Positions 45,489 through 56,242 of a stretch of 64,000 nucleotides of DNA are shown piece by piece. The notes beneath the pieces are model-generated. The model was not told where the DNA came from. It searched no databases and saw only the letters and a list, made by a program, of their open reading frames with translations. This stretch comes from Viridothelium virens (Eukaryota; Ascomycota; Dothideomycetes; Trypetheliales; Trypetheliaceae). Within the stretch, counting starts at the first letter, position 1, and every line of letters begins with the position of its first letter. A program made the position numbers and the translations under genes. The stretch is taken from assembly GCA_010094025.1 (NCBI GenBank), contig ML991794.1:1-64000 (forward strand). Reading direction: 5' to 3'.

Positions 45489-47027
45489 GAAATAGAGGCT
45501 GTACTTTTGATGGCGGTCGCTGTAAAGCCATTAAAATTTCACGCAACCTTTCCACTGCCATGCGCTCCTGCTACAGCCTCTCTCATTCTGAAACTTGCGG
45601 TGATCCTACGAGGCGCATGTAGTCATGCGAGGCCATAAAAGCCTTCGGCGGCTGCTTCATCAAGTTTTCATTCGACCTTCCCTCATGAGCTAGGCTAGGG
45701 AGACGGTGTTAGCTCCAGTGAAAGGTTGGCTCATTAGATGTCTACGACACTTAGTATACTACTGCAGAGTAAGAATACTCAAATGTCTGAGGATGACGAT
45801 GAGTCTACCGGAGCTATTCCTTTGGAAACACTTCGGTCAGTGTACAATGGCTGGAATCATGTCCCATTCCAGCTCAGCAGCACGGTTTATCTAAAGCAAA
45901 GAGGCATCAGCTATGCAGCAGACACAACCTAAGATTATCGACGCTCCTGAATTATTTTATGTTCTGCCGTTAGAATCTCTTTGAGAAACTCCCAAATATG
46001 TAGCTTGTTCTTTCTGCAAACGCAGAACACAGACGAAAGCCAGTAAGATTGAACAAAGCAGAGAGTAGGTTTAAGTACAACCGTCTGTTCCAGTAGAGCA
46101 TGATAGATAACCAGGGAAACATTGACGACGGCTTGCTTGCTTAACTCCTTTATCATGTTTGTCCCTGTGTTATCTTTCTGGCCTTCACAGGGGGTTCAGT
46201 TGATACTAATTATAATCTCCGGAATACCTTAAAGCAGTCCTTCTGGCTGGTGAGTGGTGACAACGTCGAGGCTTTCCAATTTGGCCCCATTTAAACCAAT
46301 TTGAAGCCCAGTCACTAATCTTAATACAATTAATAATTGTTCTGTTTCGCTGCATACCATGTGGAGGGCGTTAGGATGCACGAATTTCTCCTCTGCTAGG
46401 GGTCTTACAGGCTATAGGACTCCCAAGAGGAATCCAGAGAAGAGTGGCTTTTAAAGACGTGATAGCCACCTCGCCTCCATAGCTTAATCTACAAGCTTTC
46501 ACCACTTAATTTACATCATCAGTTCCTGAGATGCTGCCATGATACATTTCTCGCTCTCTGATGCAGCTACGATGCCGGACAACTCAAAAGAGCAGATACC
46601 AGCCTACCTCGCAGAGCTCGCTTTGCTAACTCCTTTGACGGAGTTTGAGTCCTGATTATAGGGTGACAGTACCACCCTCAACCGAGATCTGACGTATTCT
46701 AGTATATGTTATGCGCATATTACCTTTTCCTACATCATTTGATTTGCGTAATTAGGAGATGTGGCCAGCAAACTAGCAATTCTGACGTGCAGTCGGCCAT
46801 ATCATGGTATCTGGTATTGAACCAGAAGGCGAACGCCTGGTTGAAATGGTAGTCAGTAAGCTCAAGTTAAGCATTTGTCTACTGAAAATTCCTACATCGA
46901 AGTCCGAAAAGGGCAAAACTGTACGATTGACAGGCGGCTAAGTATGGGTAGCAAAATGCATGCTCCGGTTCGTGATAATACTCTTGAAACTTCTCCCAGC
47001 AAGAATTGTCCGGTCTCTGTGACCTTC
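45489..47027. other. gene-poor stretch right of the GMC gene
   Basis: 1.5 kb. It has the second repeat copy (46214-46430) and short open frames at 45738-45932 and near 46570-46650, none with a recognisable product. Confidence 0.4.
46214..46430. repeat. diverged dispersed repeat, copy 2
   Basis: Partner of 42561-42755, same orientation, 3.6 kb apart. More AT-rich than copy 1, with several C-to-T and G-to-A type differences, as repeat-induced point mutation would leave, though only an alignment can test that. Confidence 0.6.
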
Positions 47028-49486
47028 TCAGGAGGTAAAGAAGTCTCGGCCTCGCCTTTCCACATCACTGATATATTGATCAGAGTCATAGTGTTGTCTT
47101 CCCGAAACTCGTTGCAAAAGCGCTCGGCTTTTCCCAGCCGTCGTGAAAAGCAAATTGAAATGTGCATCTTCTGAAGTATGGCACTCTAGGAGCGTTCTCA
47201 GCAAATCATCGCACCAGTCAGCTCCATCGGACGCTTCCAGTAAATTCATTCCATCTATAACGCAGAAACGCAACCCAGGAGTATGCTTCAGCAGCTCACT
47301 TAACAATGCAATGGCCCCTGACCATGAGTCCCGACTCCCGTCTAACTTCTCAAAACGATGTCGTCCGAGATCCAAATCTTCATCCTCGACATTGAAGTGC
47401 ATTAGCTGGTCGATAAGACTATACAGCAAAGTAATCAATTCTGTCTTTTCCAAAGACATGCCTGGCTTCCTTTCAGATAGACGTGGCTTTTCGCAAATGT
47501 ATGAGACGATCAAGGTCTGGACTTGATATGCAGCCGCAATGATCGCTAAAGCCGCAGGTCTTGCACTGGACGAATCTTGAAATTCCCATGGGCCAGAAAT
47601 CCAGAGCAATTGAGAATCTATGTCATCACGAAGCCATTCTTGCATCCTCCACAGGATTTGGTCATCCAAGAGCCAGTTCTGATGATTAGATATTAGTTTA
47701 CGGCCGTCCTCTCCCGTGGCATGGTCCTTCAGATGCCCCGCGAACTCTAGTGAGGAACTTCTCCATGATATCTTTTCGTTTCCCTCTTTGATGCCATTGT
47801 TATTGCCTCCAGCACTTGTACTTCTTTGTACAGACCCTTCTATACGAGCCAAACGAGATCAGTCACTGTGTTCTCTAGTGGAAAGACTTGCATTGATCGC
47901 TCACCTATGGTCAGCTGGGTTTGTGATGTTGTAACAAACAACTGAATCGGAGGAAAGAACTCAATTGACCTATCTAGGTCGCCCGAGGTGCAGGCTGTTA
48001 TATAGACCTCCCTATCTGGGTGAGGGCGAAGGAAAATGAACTAATAACTACAGGGCGTAAGGATCTACATGAAGGGATCCGAGCGCGCGTGAGATGTGGT
48101 AAACACCACCTCCGAGGCTATGTTGATTGGATCTACTTCATGAACAACATCAGTTTGGTTCTGAGAGTACGCCATTTGCTGCTGATTTGCATTCAATTGA
48201 TCCATCATAGAGCGACCCACCTTACGCCTCGAGTTGTTTTGCATATATGCGTGTTCTTGCATCAGTTCCACGGCATCGTGAGTATGTCTGCTCAAATATG
48301 CGACTGACTTCAACCCATCGTTCAACACAGCAATTTCCCCCCTTCAAGTGTTCAATACCATCAAGAGTACTGCGCTGCATGGCAGAGGATCGTATAATGC
48401 CTGCATTTTGCATCTTCTGTATCCGCTGATTGAGATCACTTGCTGCCTTCAGGTATTTCTCCGAAATTTCGCTGTTGAAAGCATCGAAGAACCTGGAGAT
48501 CTTTGACTTGATGAACCATTCGATAGTGCCATGAAAGAATTCAAAAACCTTTGCATAGATACCGGCAAGCATCACTCTCATGTCGCGTGTGTTTGTACTA
48601 TGAAGCCAATTAGCACACTCTGCGGCTTTGCTCGATACATCGGCGACAGCACGAGACAAGGACTCTGCAATTTCCTTGTGATTTACAGCAGCCTGATGGG
48701 GATCAGTTTGACGACGTCACATAGCCAGTTTGAATGGAATGATACCTGAACAAGCAACGATAACCCACCATAGAACACTGAAGTGTAAATGTTCTCGCTT
48801 GGGAACATATCAAATACCTTCCTGTGTGCATAGAGCGTCTCGCAGACTCTCTGGAAACACGTATAGGCCGGAAACATGTTACACTTGTCGATATTGCGGG
48901 ACAAAGTCTGACTTTGAGAGAATGACTTGTTGCAAAATCTTACCAAGCTTTGCTGATCTTGTGCAATTGACTTCGAGGCCAACGGAATGGGATTTGCAAG
49001 GATCATCGAGGTAAACTCACCAACGTATGTTTGGCAGTCCAGTCCGCCGAAACTGCGTCGACCACGACTCGAACAGAATCGAAATCGTTTGGCACCTGCT
49101 CCTGAAGTTTCTCCGTAGCTTTTTCACTTGCAGACTTATGACTTTTAGTAAATGTCCACCATCTTTTGTCGTTCGATTTCGCTGCAAGATGATCACAGCT
49201 CTTCTTCAATTGATCTCTAGCGAATCGAGCAGTATCAAAAGCTCTGGAGGGCATCAGACTTTCTTCGACTAACTCTAGGGCTCATGGCATTGTAGATATA
49301 CCGAAGGTGTCTATTGCTGTCCTCAAAAAGCGGCTTTAAGTATGCCTCGTCCTCGTCGTCAATATTGGCTACAGTTTCCCTGGTAATCGTCTCCAGCTCG
49401 GTATTTCCCTGCAGTTCTCGTGAAAAGCGATGGACGTCGTCCTTCCCCGTTATCTTCTTTGTATGAAGTCTCTCAGTCTGGGCCAT
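47028..49486 (-). pseudogene. NLR-like protein (DUF7708-type N-terminus, P-loop-less ATPase-like C-terminus), one frame break
   Basis: Six exons: 49486-49302, 49243-49021, 48952-48746, 48692-48069, 48011-47905 and 47839-47028; about 718 residues. The N-terminal half is the helical domain that precedes NACHT in many fungal NLR-like proteins (DUF7708, from memory): ARFARDQLKKSCDHL, KRWWTFTKSHKSASEK, FPSENIYTSVFYGGLSLLVQ, NHKEIAESLSRAVADVS, AKVFEFFHGTIEWFIKSKISR. The C-terminal half resembles their ATPase region: NWLLDDQILWRMQEWL, QLLWISGPW, and a Walker-B-like LRFCVIDGMNLLE with NLLFTTAGKS. The P-loop position (SGPWEFQDSSSARP) has no GK[ST]. A G6 run (48337-48342 on the plus strand) shifts frame between HLKG and EIAVLNDG; five G would keep it. 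Exon 3's 5' boundary is uncertain. A role in self/non-self or defence signalling is inference. Confidence 0.65.
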
Positions 49487-50232
49487 CGTCCTAGCGTGAA
49501 AGAATTATGGTAATCGAGTGCTGGGGTTGTTTGAGATTGGGCGTACTTCAATTTAGACGATTGGAAAGATTGAGCAGCCGCACGGACAGAACGGAAGGTT
49601 ATCAGCAGATCGACCGAAGACGTGGGAGTCGCATCAAGCTAACACACAGAGCCTATACGCAGTGCAACCGAAAAGTTACCTCAGGCGGATACCGGCGTAG
49701 TACACATTCCTATCTGGAGCACTGCCCGAAGCCTGTGCTGCAAACGGAATTGTTGAATGATACACCGTCCTGCAGCTCTGACGTGGCTGCTAAGCAACAG
49801 TCCTACCCAGGTCGAAAATGAATCGTGAAATACCAGTGACTTTTTGATAGGGAGCGCTATTATTTTCTTACAGTGATTTTTCCCGCCACCTTGGCCTTTT
49901 CAGCTCTTTTCATTTGCTCCATCCAATTTCAGTGCGCTTATCCATCGGTAAGGTGCATTTAACGTAGGACTGTAATTTCGGCTTTCACTGCTGCAAATAG
50001 CAAATTCCATTCTTCAGCTCGGGTCAGCTGGGCTGTGAGGTTCCTTAAGGCTTGGACTCAATCCAGCCAAGTTCGATTCTCGCAACAACTCATAAAGACC
50101 AAAGACCCTTGATTTTCAGCCATACCTGGAACGAAATTTTGGACTGAATCCCCGAAACATTCGACATCTGGTGGTCCCGAAGGGCAGTAACAGTAAATCT
50201 CCTCGAACTCAAAGGAACCAAGGATCGTCGAC
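49487..50232. promoter_or_regulatory. shared divergent promoter, NLR-like / AAA genes
   Basis: 746 bases between two divergent start codons, so it must hold both promoters. No TATA-like box or repeat stands out. The open frame 49507-49821 has no protein features. Confidence 0.45.
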
Positions 50233-53200
50233 ATGAAGGACGCGATAGATCAACAGGCGCCGGATAAGCAAACCCCACTTGAACAAATATCGAACCCAGC
50301 AGCTGAAGAAGCGCTACTAGAAGTTATGCGGGAGAAGACACTTCAACAAGATACATCGACGGCATCGGTGAATGAGAGTATGATCGAGATACTGACGGTG
50401 AAATGGTTTGGCGGCAAAGAGTACACGCCTGAGGAAACGTGGATATTTCTATGGTCCGAATGTCAGAATTGGCCAGTAAGTGAAAAGCCCACAGCTGATG
50501 TCTATAATGACTGAAATGGTTAAGGGTCTACAAAGGCACCTGAGAAATAGCTTTGGAGAGTTTGACCCTTTGATACTTTGGGATATCGAAAAATCGAAGT
50601 TAGATTTAGTGAATTCTAGCGGAGGCGTTGTCGGTCCAACTGTGTGGGAGACACTAGCGAGACCAGGCTGGGAAGTCCAGATCAGATTCAGATCTCATGA
50701 TAAATTTCAGGGTGACGACGTCAGCTCCGATAAAGTACCATCAGAAGCCGAAGATGGTATCACTGAAGAAGGCGACGAGCAGCCAACAGATAGTATCGAC
50801 GATTTTGTTGGGGAACTGGAACTTGAGGCTAAAGCGCAGTATAAGTTGCGTGTTGTGGATCGGTATGACCGCGTTTATCGCGAAGAGACCTTCGACTTTC
50901 CTCCCATCTTTGGCCAGACCAAAATGGACGTCAAAATGTCGGAAACGCTGCCTGTCCTAGAGGAAAAGATATCTGTGACCAGGGCCAGGAGAGGCACAGA
51001 AGACGACTATTATGTTAATCCCGAAGAAGCCATGAATGTCTTGTCAGGCTACTCCGATTCTGGAGATCTCAGCAAAAGAGTGTTAATTGGGAAGGGATAT
51101 GAAATTGTGAGAGGCGGGCTTAAAATTCATTCGCCTCTGTTGCTCAACGCTCTCAGAACGGTCATGAGATACTCTTCATCTCCCCCGTCAGGAGATGACG
51201 ACCTCTTACAAGATGGAAATTTTGCTTATCCGTACAGAGACCTGTTCTATCATAAGGATGACCTCCGGCAATATAAGTTGTCCAACAGAACCAGAGAAAG
51301 GCATACGTCAACCGATAACGAACAGTGTGACCTTCACATTGATGTTCTAGTCGAGTTTCTGCGGCGTCAAACAATGATAATAGATCTCGATACAATTGAG
51401 AAGAAGTGGGAAGAGGGTATTACCCCATTTTCAGCAATATGGCTTCTTCTAAAGCCAGGTTGCGATGCGTATGTACAGGAGGATGGCACACGCAATGGCT
51501 ACGTGGTTGAAAGCATCCAAGGTGGAGACTCGGAGTTTAGGATCAGGCATTATCTCGTTAACGTTTGGAACCTGACCTTCGATGGCGATGTGGTTACACG
51601 AAAATCAAAGTACATCAAGATCAGCGTGTTCGATGGCGATCGCGATATCACATCGCTGCCTATTCTCCCAGCTCATTTTGTCAAAGATGAAGCATCACTC
51701 AGAAGTAGTTTGACTTCGCGCGGCCTGCAATACATGAAGTTAGTGAAAGGACCTACTTTTCAGGAGTATACAGGAAAAGGCGCCGCAGGAAAAGAGGTAA
51801 GAGTCGGGAAAGCTTACTCTATCTATGAGCGAATAATGACGTAATTCTAGTACGAAGGCGCTCGCGTGGTGGTTGATCACAACAGGGACGGGACAGAGTC
51901 CAGTTACTATTTTCCGGACGGCGACATAGCGGGAGAACGAGCGAGAGTTCCCGGCTGCGAATGTAGCGAGTGCAAAGCATATCGAAGTGCCGAAGATATG
52001 CACCCGCATCTGACATTCTCAGACTATGATAAAATCGATCCCAACGATGACATAAATCCGGAAACAGGGGTCAACAGCAAACTGACCTTACATCACTTCT
52101 TTCTGTGCAATTCGCGGTTGTGGGGTTATGTATTGAAAGACCGTGAGTACGGTAAGTCTCCTGATCGGGCAACTCGTGAACGAAAGGTAACTGATAGAAC
52201 CGTTGAGATGTCTTATTTGTGGATTCTATACAAGAGGTGAGAATCGTGACCGATGCCATTGATAGGCTAGTTATGAAAACAGAGAGCAACAAGGATCTCC
52301 TAAAAGCTATCTGCAAAGCATACACTTCAGGCCATCAACAAGATAAGCCTTTCTATGCCGACTTTATCCGAGGAAAGGGCGAAGGTCAAATCGTTCTTTT
52401 ACATGGACCGCCTGGGACTGGTTAAACCCTAACCGCTGGTAAATTTGTCATAATTTTTAGGTGGCAATTATCGTCGAGGTCAAGATCTCTGTTTTTCTTA
52501 TCTGGCTAGGAAATGAAGCTGCATATATACACCGTAACAACCCCTGTATCTTCGGGATCTCATCCTTCTGCTTCCGAGAGTATTAGTCAGCTAAATGACC
52601 TAGAACTCTCTGATATAGCTAGGATAATATTGACAAAATTGGTATCTCTCCTATTATGAAAGAATGACCGCTGATGGTGAATAGAATCCGTAGCCGAGTC
52701 TACTAGAAGACCCTTGTTAAGCATTACTGCGGCCGACTTAGGCCATGAGCCTGTGCAGTTAGAGAAAAATTTGCTCACATTTTTTCGCAATGCCAATGAC
52801 TGGGGTGCTATCGTGTTACTCGACGAAGCTGATATTTATCTCGAACGCCGCAGAACGAGCGATCTTGAGAGAAACTCTGTTGTTTCAAGTACGACTCTCT
52901 GCTCGTAGCTGCTATAAGTCACACTGACTGAAGCTGTTTAGTTTTCCTCCGCGCTTTGGATTATTTCGAAGGCATTTTGTTTCTTACAACGAATCGCGTA
53001 GGCTCTTTTGATGAGGCGTTTTTATCGCGGATTCATGTCCAAATTGGCTATGATCCTCTGACGGATGATGCACGGCAAAAGATTTGGCAAAATCATTTCG
53101 ATAAGCTCGAAAATAATCATGAGCAGGGTTGCAAGAAGATTGACATTGAAAATTACGCGAGGATGTGGGTACAAGAAATTCAGCAGGTTCTCAAGCTGCA

Positions 53201-53531
53201 ATGGAATGGTCGTGAGATTCGCAATGGTAAGTCTTTTATACATCCCTCCCCTCAAATGGTTCTGTTCTGAGTATGTCTAGCTTTTTCAACCGCTGTAGCT
53301 TTAGCTTTGTACGAGTCCCAAGACAGGGAAACGCCTAAGGTTAAACAAAAACATTTGGAGGCTGTTGCGAAAATGTCCTCAGCCTTCAAGGATTATGTGA
53401 TATCCACACACGGAGCTGATCGTGAGTTGTATCTGCTCCGAATTGAAATGGTCACCAACTAACGAGAGTCAGAATCCGTCCTGGCTTACAGAAATAATTT
53501 GCGCGATGACAAGATAAAACACGATACTTAG
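50233..53531 (+). pseudogene. DUF7025 AAA+ ATPase with stop at the Walker A lysine
   Basis: Eight exons: 50233-50475, 50525-51796, 51851-52151, 52235-52438, 52685-52888, 52942-53226, 53281-53421 and 53473-53531; 902 codons. This is the mould-specific AAA family with an N-terminal DUF7025 domain (about 270-370; YPYRDLFYHKDDLRQYKL, CDLHIDVLVEFLRRQTM, FSAIWLLLKPGCDAYV), a middle region (YYFPDGDIAG, HHFFLCNSRLWGYVL), and an ATPase domain: Walker A GPPGTG, Walker B AIVLLDEADIYLERR, sensor ILFLTTNRVGSFDEAFLSRIH, then a lid. Codon 669 (52423-52425) is TAA where the invariant lysine AAA belongs; TLTA follows in frame. All other exons keep phase to a TAG. Intron 4 is long (246 nt). Exon 8 was placed by a CTAAC branch site. 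Function of the family is unknown. Confidence 0.85.
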
Positions 53532-53617
53532 CTATACGCGTTAAAACCCCTTCATATTCTGCATTGCTGTTCTTGGATGTTGCTACAGCACTGATTGTTG
53601 GATATACGAGTATCACC
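53473..53617 (+). repeat. AAA-gene tail duplicated at 56042, left copy
   Basis: The last exon plus about 85 bases of 3' flank recur at 56042-56191 in the same orientation. The flank shares an exact run CTGCTGTTCTTGGATGTTGC followed by TACAGCACTGATT. The coding part differs at 11 of 59 positions. Confidence 0.85.
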
Positions 53618-54137
53618 CATACACGAGATAGACTTAATTTCATATTGGTTTTATTCGGGAATCAATCGGATGCCAAAGATATCTCAGCATGGAACTGTTG
53701 CTGAATGCGCGCAGTGGATGTGTGTGAGAGCAGAAGACTTTGCCTTTCACCTTGCCTAGGCTTGCAGCACATCGCAATGGATTATGGCAAGTGTCAGATA
53801 TTATGATGCAACAAAAAGGACCCTAAGGCTCTTTCCTTTCGGTCGGACGGTAAGCAAGAAGGTCAAAAAGCCATTCAACTTAGAGTTTTATTTAACAGTT
53901 TGGGATTCTACCCAATCCCTCAATCAATTGCTCGCTTGCAAACGCTGTCGTGCGTCGTGCTCTTCATGTCGGGTGACACATATCGCAAAGTTGATCTGTA
54001 GTAGACTTCCTACTCGAATTTAACAAAGTCTCACATGAAAATATTATAAAACGTCATTGAATTCTTGAAACCCGGTATAACTTCCGTACTGCACTTGTCA
54101 TCGCGTCATGATGAAGACCAAATGTCTCACGTCAACT
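53532..54137. other. convergent 3' region
   Basis: 606 bases including the shared 3' flank of the AAA gene. An open frame 53784-54023 has no family features. Confidence 0.4.
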
Positions 54138-55640
54138 TCAATTCATCAAGAAAGGCCAAGTAAGCCATCCCTCACCTCGAAGACCTTTCCATACAGATAT
54201 AGGCATAGGCCAGACACGCCAGTAACCCAGCTGTCTGCCTGCTTCACCGATCAAGGGCAAACATATGGTGAACCATACAATTACCCATATGAAGTTGAGC
54301 GTTATCCTCAAACGTAACCCATTGCCTGCCTGCCACTGATTTAGGCCCATATTCGATGCTATTGCGCGTGCAGTAGCAACTTCCACGAGCATAGCAATTG
54401 GCTGGACCCAAAAGAAGCCCGCTACAAGCAAGCGCACACTATTGACGGGCACAGTAGCGTGCGGCGGCTCAGGCGGCACAAGACCCATATGCACGATACC
54501 ACTCAGACCAAAGGCGACTAGAGTGATGATTGCGTATCTCCACAAGCCATCTCGTCGGAGCTTTAGCCAACTCGCAAGAGCATATCCCGGACCGGAGACG
54601 GAGAAACGCATCGTCTGATGCCAGTATTGACCCCAGAAGCCCCGTACGCCATGATGCAAAATAGTACCTGGGGAACCAAAGTAAGGGGGCCAATTGTGAG
54701 GTGACCACTCATCGGTAATCCACCCCAGAGAATGCAAAAGGACGGGGAGCAGGCACGGCAAGTAGAACATTTGACTGATGAGGGCCCAGGCTTGAGCGCC
54801 GATTATCATGGTGCGGAAGAGCTGCGGAGGTACAAGTGAACGGAACAGGCTTGGGAGATGGGGTGGAAGAGGTGCATTAATTGGGACTGACGGGTTTCCC
54901 TTAGTCGTAACGAAATAGGAATCGGTGCTAATGTAGGCACGCGTTAAATCGAGGACGAGATAGCCGCGGATAAAGCTGATGATGCTGTAGATAAGAAAGC
55001 TTCCCCGCGATTTGAAAGCTGGTGGTGCGGGCTGGGACCGGTCGTGAGAGTATGATCCGATCTTCCAATTATTGAGACGAATGGACACGAGGAGGGTCCC
55101 GACCCACGGTAGGCGCTGCCACAACGACCCTGGATACGACTGTTCTTCTATTTCACACGAGTCCTCTCCTTCATCACTTGAGGGAGCAGATGAAGCGGGC
55201 TCATCATCTCCAGGACCTTCAATAAGAGCAGTCTGCTCCCCTATGTGGCTGTTCGCTTTGACAGCTGGAATTCCAGTAGGTACCTCTGGTAGGGATTCTG
55301 TGGAAAATGTGGCTTGATGGATCCGTCCAGAGCTTGGTCGTGACTGTGGATTGACAATTCGTCTAAAGTCCGTCCAGGGGTCATTCAAAGCGAGCAAGAA
55401 TAGGCACCACAATGGCACGTCAACGCTTATAACGTCAGGCCCGCCAATACTGTACCAGGCGTGTATGCTAGCCGCAAGAATGATAGGCACGAAAATGAAT
55501 ATACTATGCCGTCTTGATAGGATTGAGCGAGGAATCAGAAGGGCAATTGGTAGGAGAAGTAAGGAGACAAAGTAGGACAGACTTTGCGGACCGGGAACGA
55601 CATGGTGAGTGAGGTAATGATAATCAAGATCGATGCGCAT
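54138..55640 (-). CDS. MBOAT acyltransferase, wax-synthase-like
   Basis: Single exon, 500 residues from the ATG at 55640 (MRIDLDYHYLTHH). About eight membrane helices (LSYFVSLLLLPIALLIP; FIFVPIILAASIHAWY; VPLWCLFLLALND; ALISQMFYLPCLLPVLLHSLG; FFWVQPIAMLVEVATA; ITLNFIWVIVWFTICLPL) with an acidic Ser-rich loop at about 110-165. Motifs of the wax-synthase/MBOAT branch: WPPYFGSPG, VRGFWGQYWHQTMRF, and the distal histidine in LSGIVHMGL. Related fungal enzymes (Tri7, AusQ) acylate hydroxyls on secondary metabolites in the ER, but others stand alone. No other biosynthetic gene is adjacent, so the substrate is unknown. It appears intact. Confidence 0.82.
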   Translation of the reverse strand: MRIDLDYHYLTHHVVPGPQSLSYFVSLLLLPIALLIPRSILSRRHSIFIFVPIILAASIHAWYSIGGPDVISVDVPLWCLFLLALNDPWTDFRRIVNPQSRPSSGRIHQATFSTESLPEVPTGIPAVKANSHIGEQTALIEGPGDDEPASSAPSSDEGEDSCEIEEQSYPGSLWQRLPWVGTLLVSIRLNNWKIGSYSHDRSQPAPPAFKSRGSFLIYSIISFIRGYLVLDLTRAYISTDSYFVTTKGNPSVPINAPLPPHLPSLFRSLVPPQLFRTMIIGAQAWALISQMFYLPCLLPVLLHSLGWITDEWSPHNWPPYFGSPGTILHHGVRGFWGQYWHQTMRFSVSGPGYALASWLKLRRDGLWRYAIITLVAFGLSGIVHMGLVPPEPPHATVPVNSVRLLVAGFFWVQPIAMLVEVATARAIASNMGLNQWQAGNGLRLRITLNFIWVIVWFTICLPLIGEAGRQLGYWRVWPMPISVWKGLRGEGWLTWPFLMN

Positions 55641-56241
55641 ACTTGAGCTCGGAAACAACACTGTACGAAACCGATCAAACGGAGAGCGCAGCGTGAAGAG
55701 CGAACATGTACAGCACGGTCGACTTCGCGTTGCAAGCTAGTAACGGCAGGTGCATCGTTGACGTCATTCCAGAACGTCAGAAAAGGAATGGCACGCCCAT
55801 GATGTCGTTCATGATGAGGCTTGCAGTTCTCAAACAGACCTTTCCATTAGACACGCATATCTTGATGTAGCCTATGTGGCAGTACGAATGCTTGGAACGG
55901 TTTGACGTCGCGAGCTGAGTGGGGGAACATCAGGACATTCATCAGGACTATTTAGCTGGCGGAAGTGACGAGTCTCTTGGCACGCCCTTGGGACACGCCA
56001 TATTCTTTTCCGGCGATCGACATCGTCGTAATGAGAGTTAGAATCCGACCCAGTTTACAGAAATAATCTGCGAGATGACAGAAAAAAACACGATGCTTAA
56101 CCATGTGCATCAAAACCCCTTTATATTCCACACTGCTGTTCTTGGATGTTGCTACAGCACTGATTATTAAATATACGAGACGAGTATCACACCTCCAGCC
56201 TTGATGCGGCCGACCAACGCTTCTTGTTCTACTTCTCAGTG
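55641..56241. other. intergenic with gene remnant
   Basis: 600 bases between the MBOAT start and the S41 protease stop. Contains the AAA-gene tail fragment. Confidence 0.45.
56042..56191 (+). pseudogene. orphan last exon of a DUF7025 AAA ATPase paralogue
   Basis: After an AG acceptor, 56042-56100 reads SDPVYRNNLRDDRKKHDA then TAA, the counterpart of SVLAYRNNLRDDKIKHDT in the AAA gene, with the same length (59 nt) and phase. Similarity continues through the 3' flank to about 56191. Upstream, similarity stops within about 15 bases of the acceptor, so the rest of the paralogue is gone. By eye the coding part is about 80% identical, so the duplication is not recent. Confidence 0.8.
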
Positions 56242-56242
56242 T

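Noticed and set aside
50000-50090. tRNA-like B-box (AGTTCGATTCTCGC) upstream of the AAA gene
   Set aside because: No matching A-box, acceptor stem or seven-base anticodon loop could be folded at the right spacing.
52421-52435. Telomere-like AAACCCTAACC string
   Set aside because: A single unit formed by codons TLT of the AAA gene; no array.
53461-56191. Solo-LTR-like reading of the repeat pair at 53.5 and 56.1 kb
   Set aside because: The shared unit contains the last coding exon of the AAA gene in phase, so it is a gene duplication remnant and not a transposon end.
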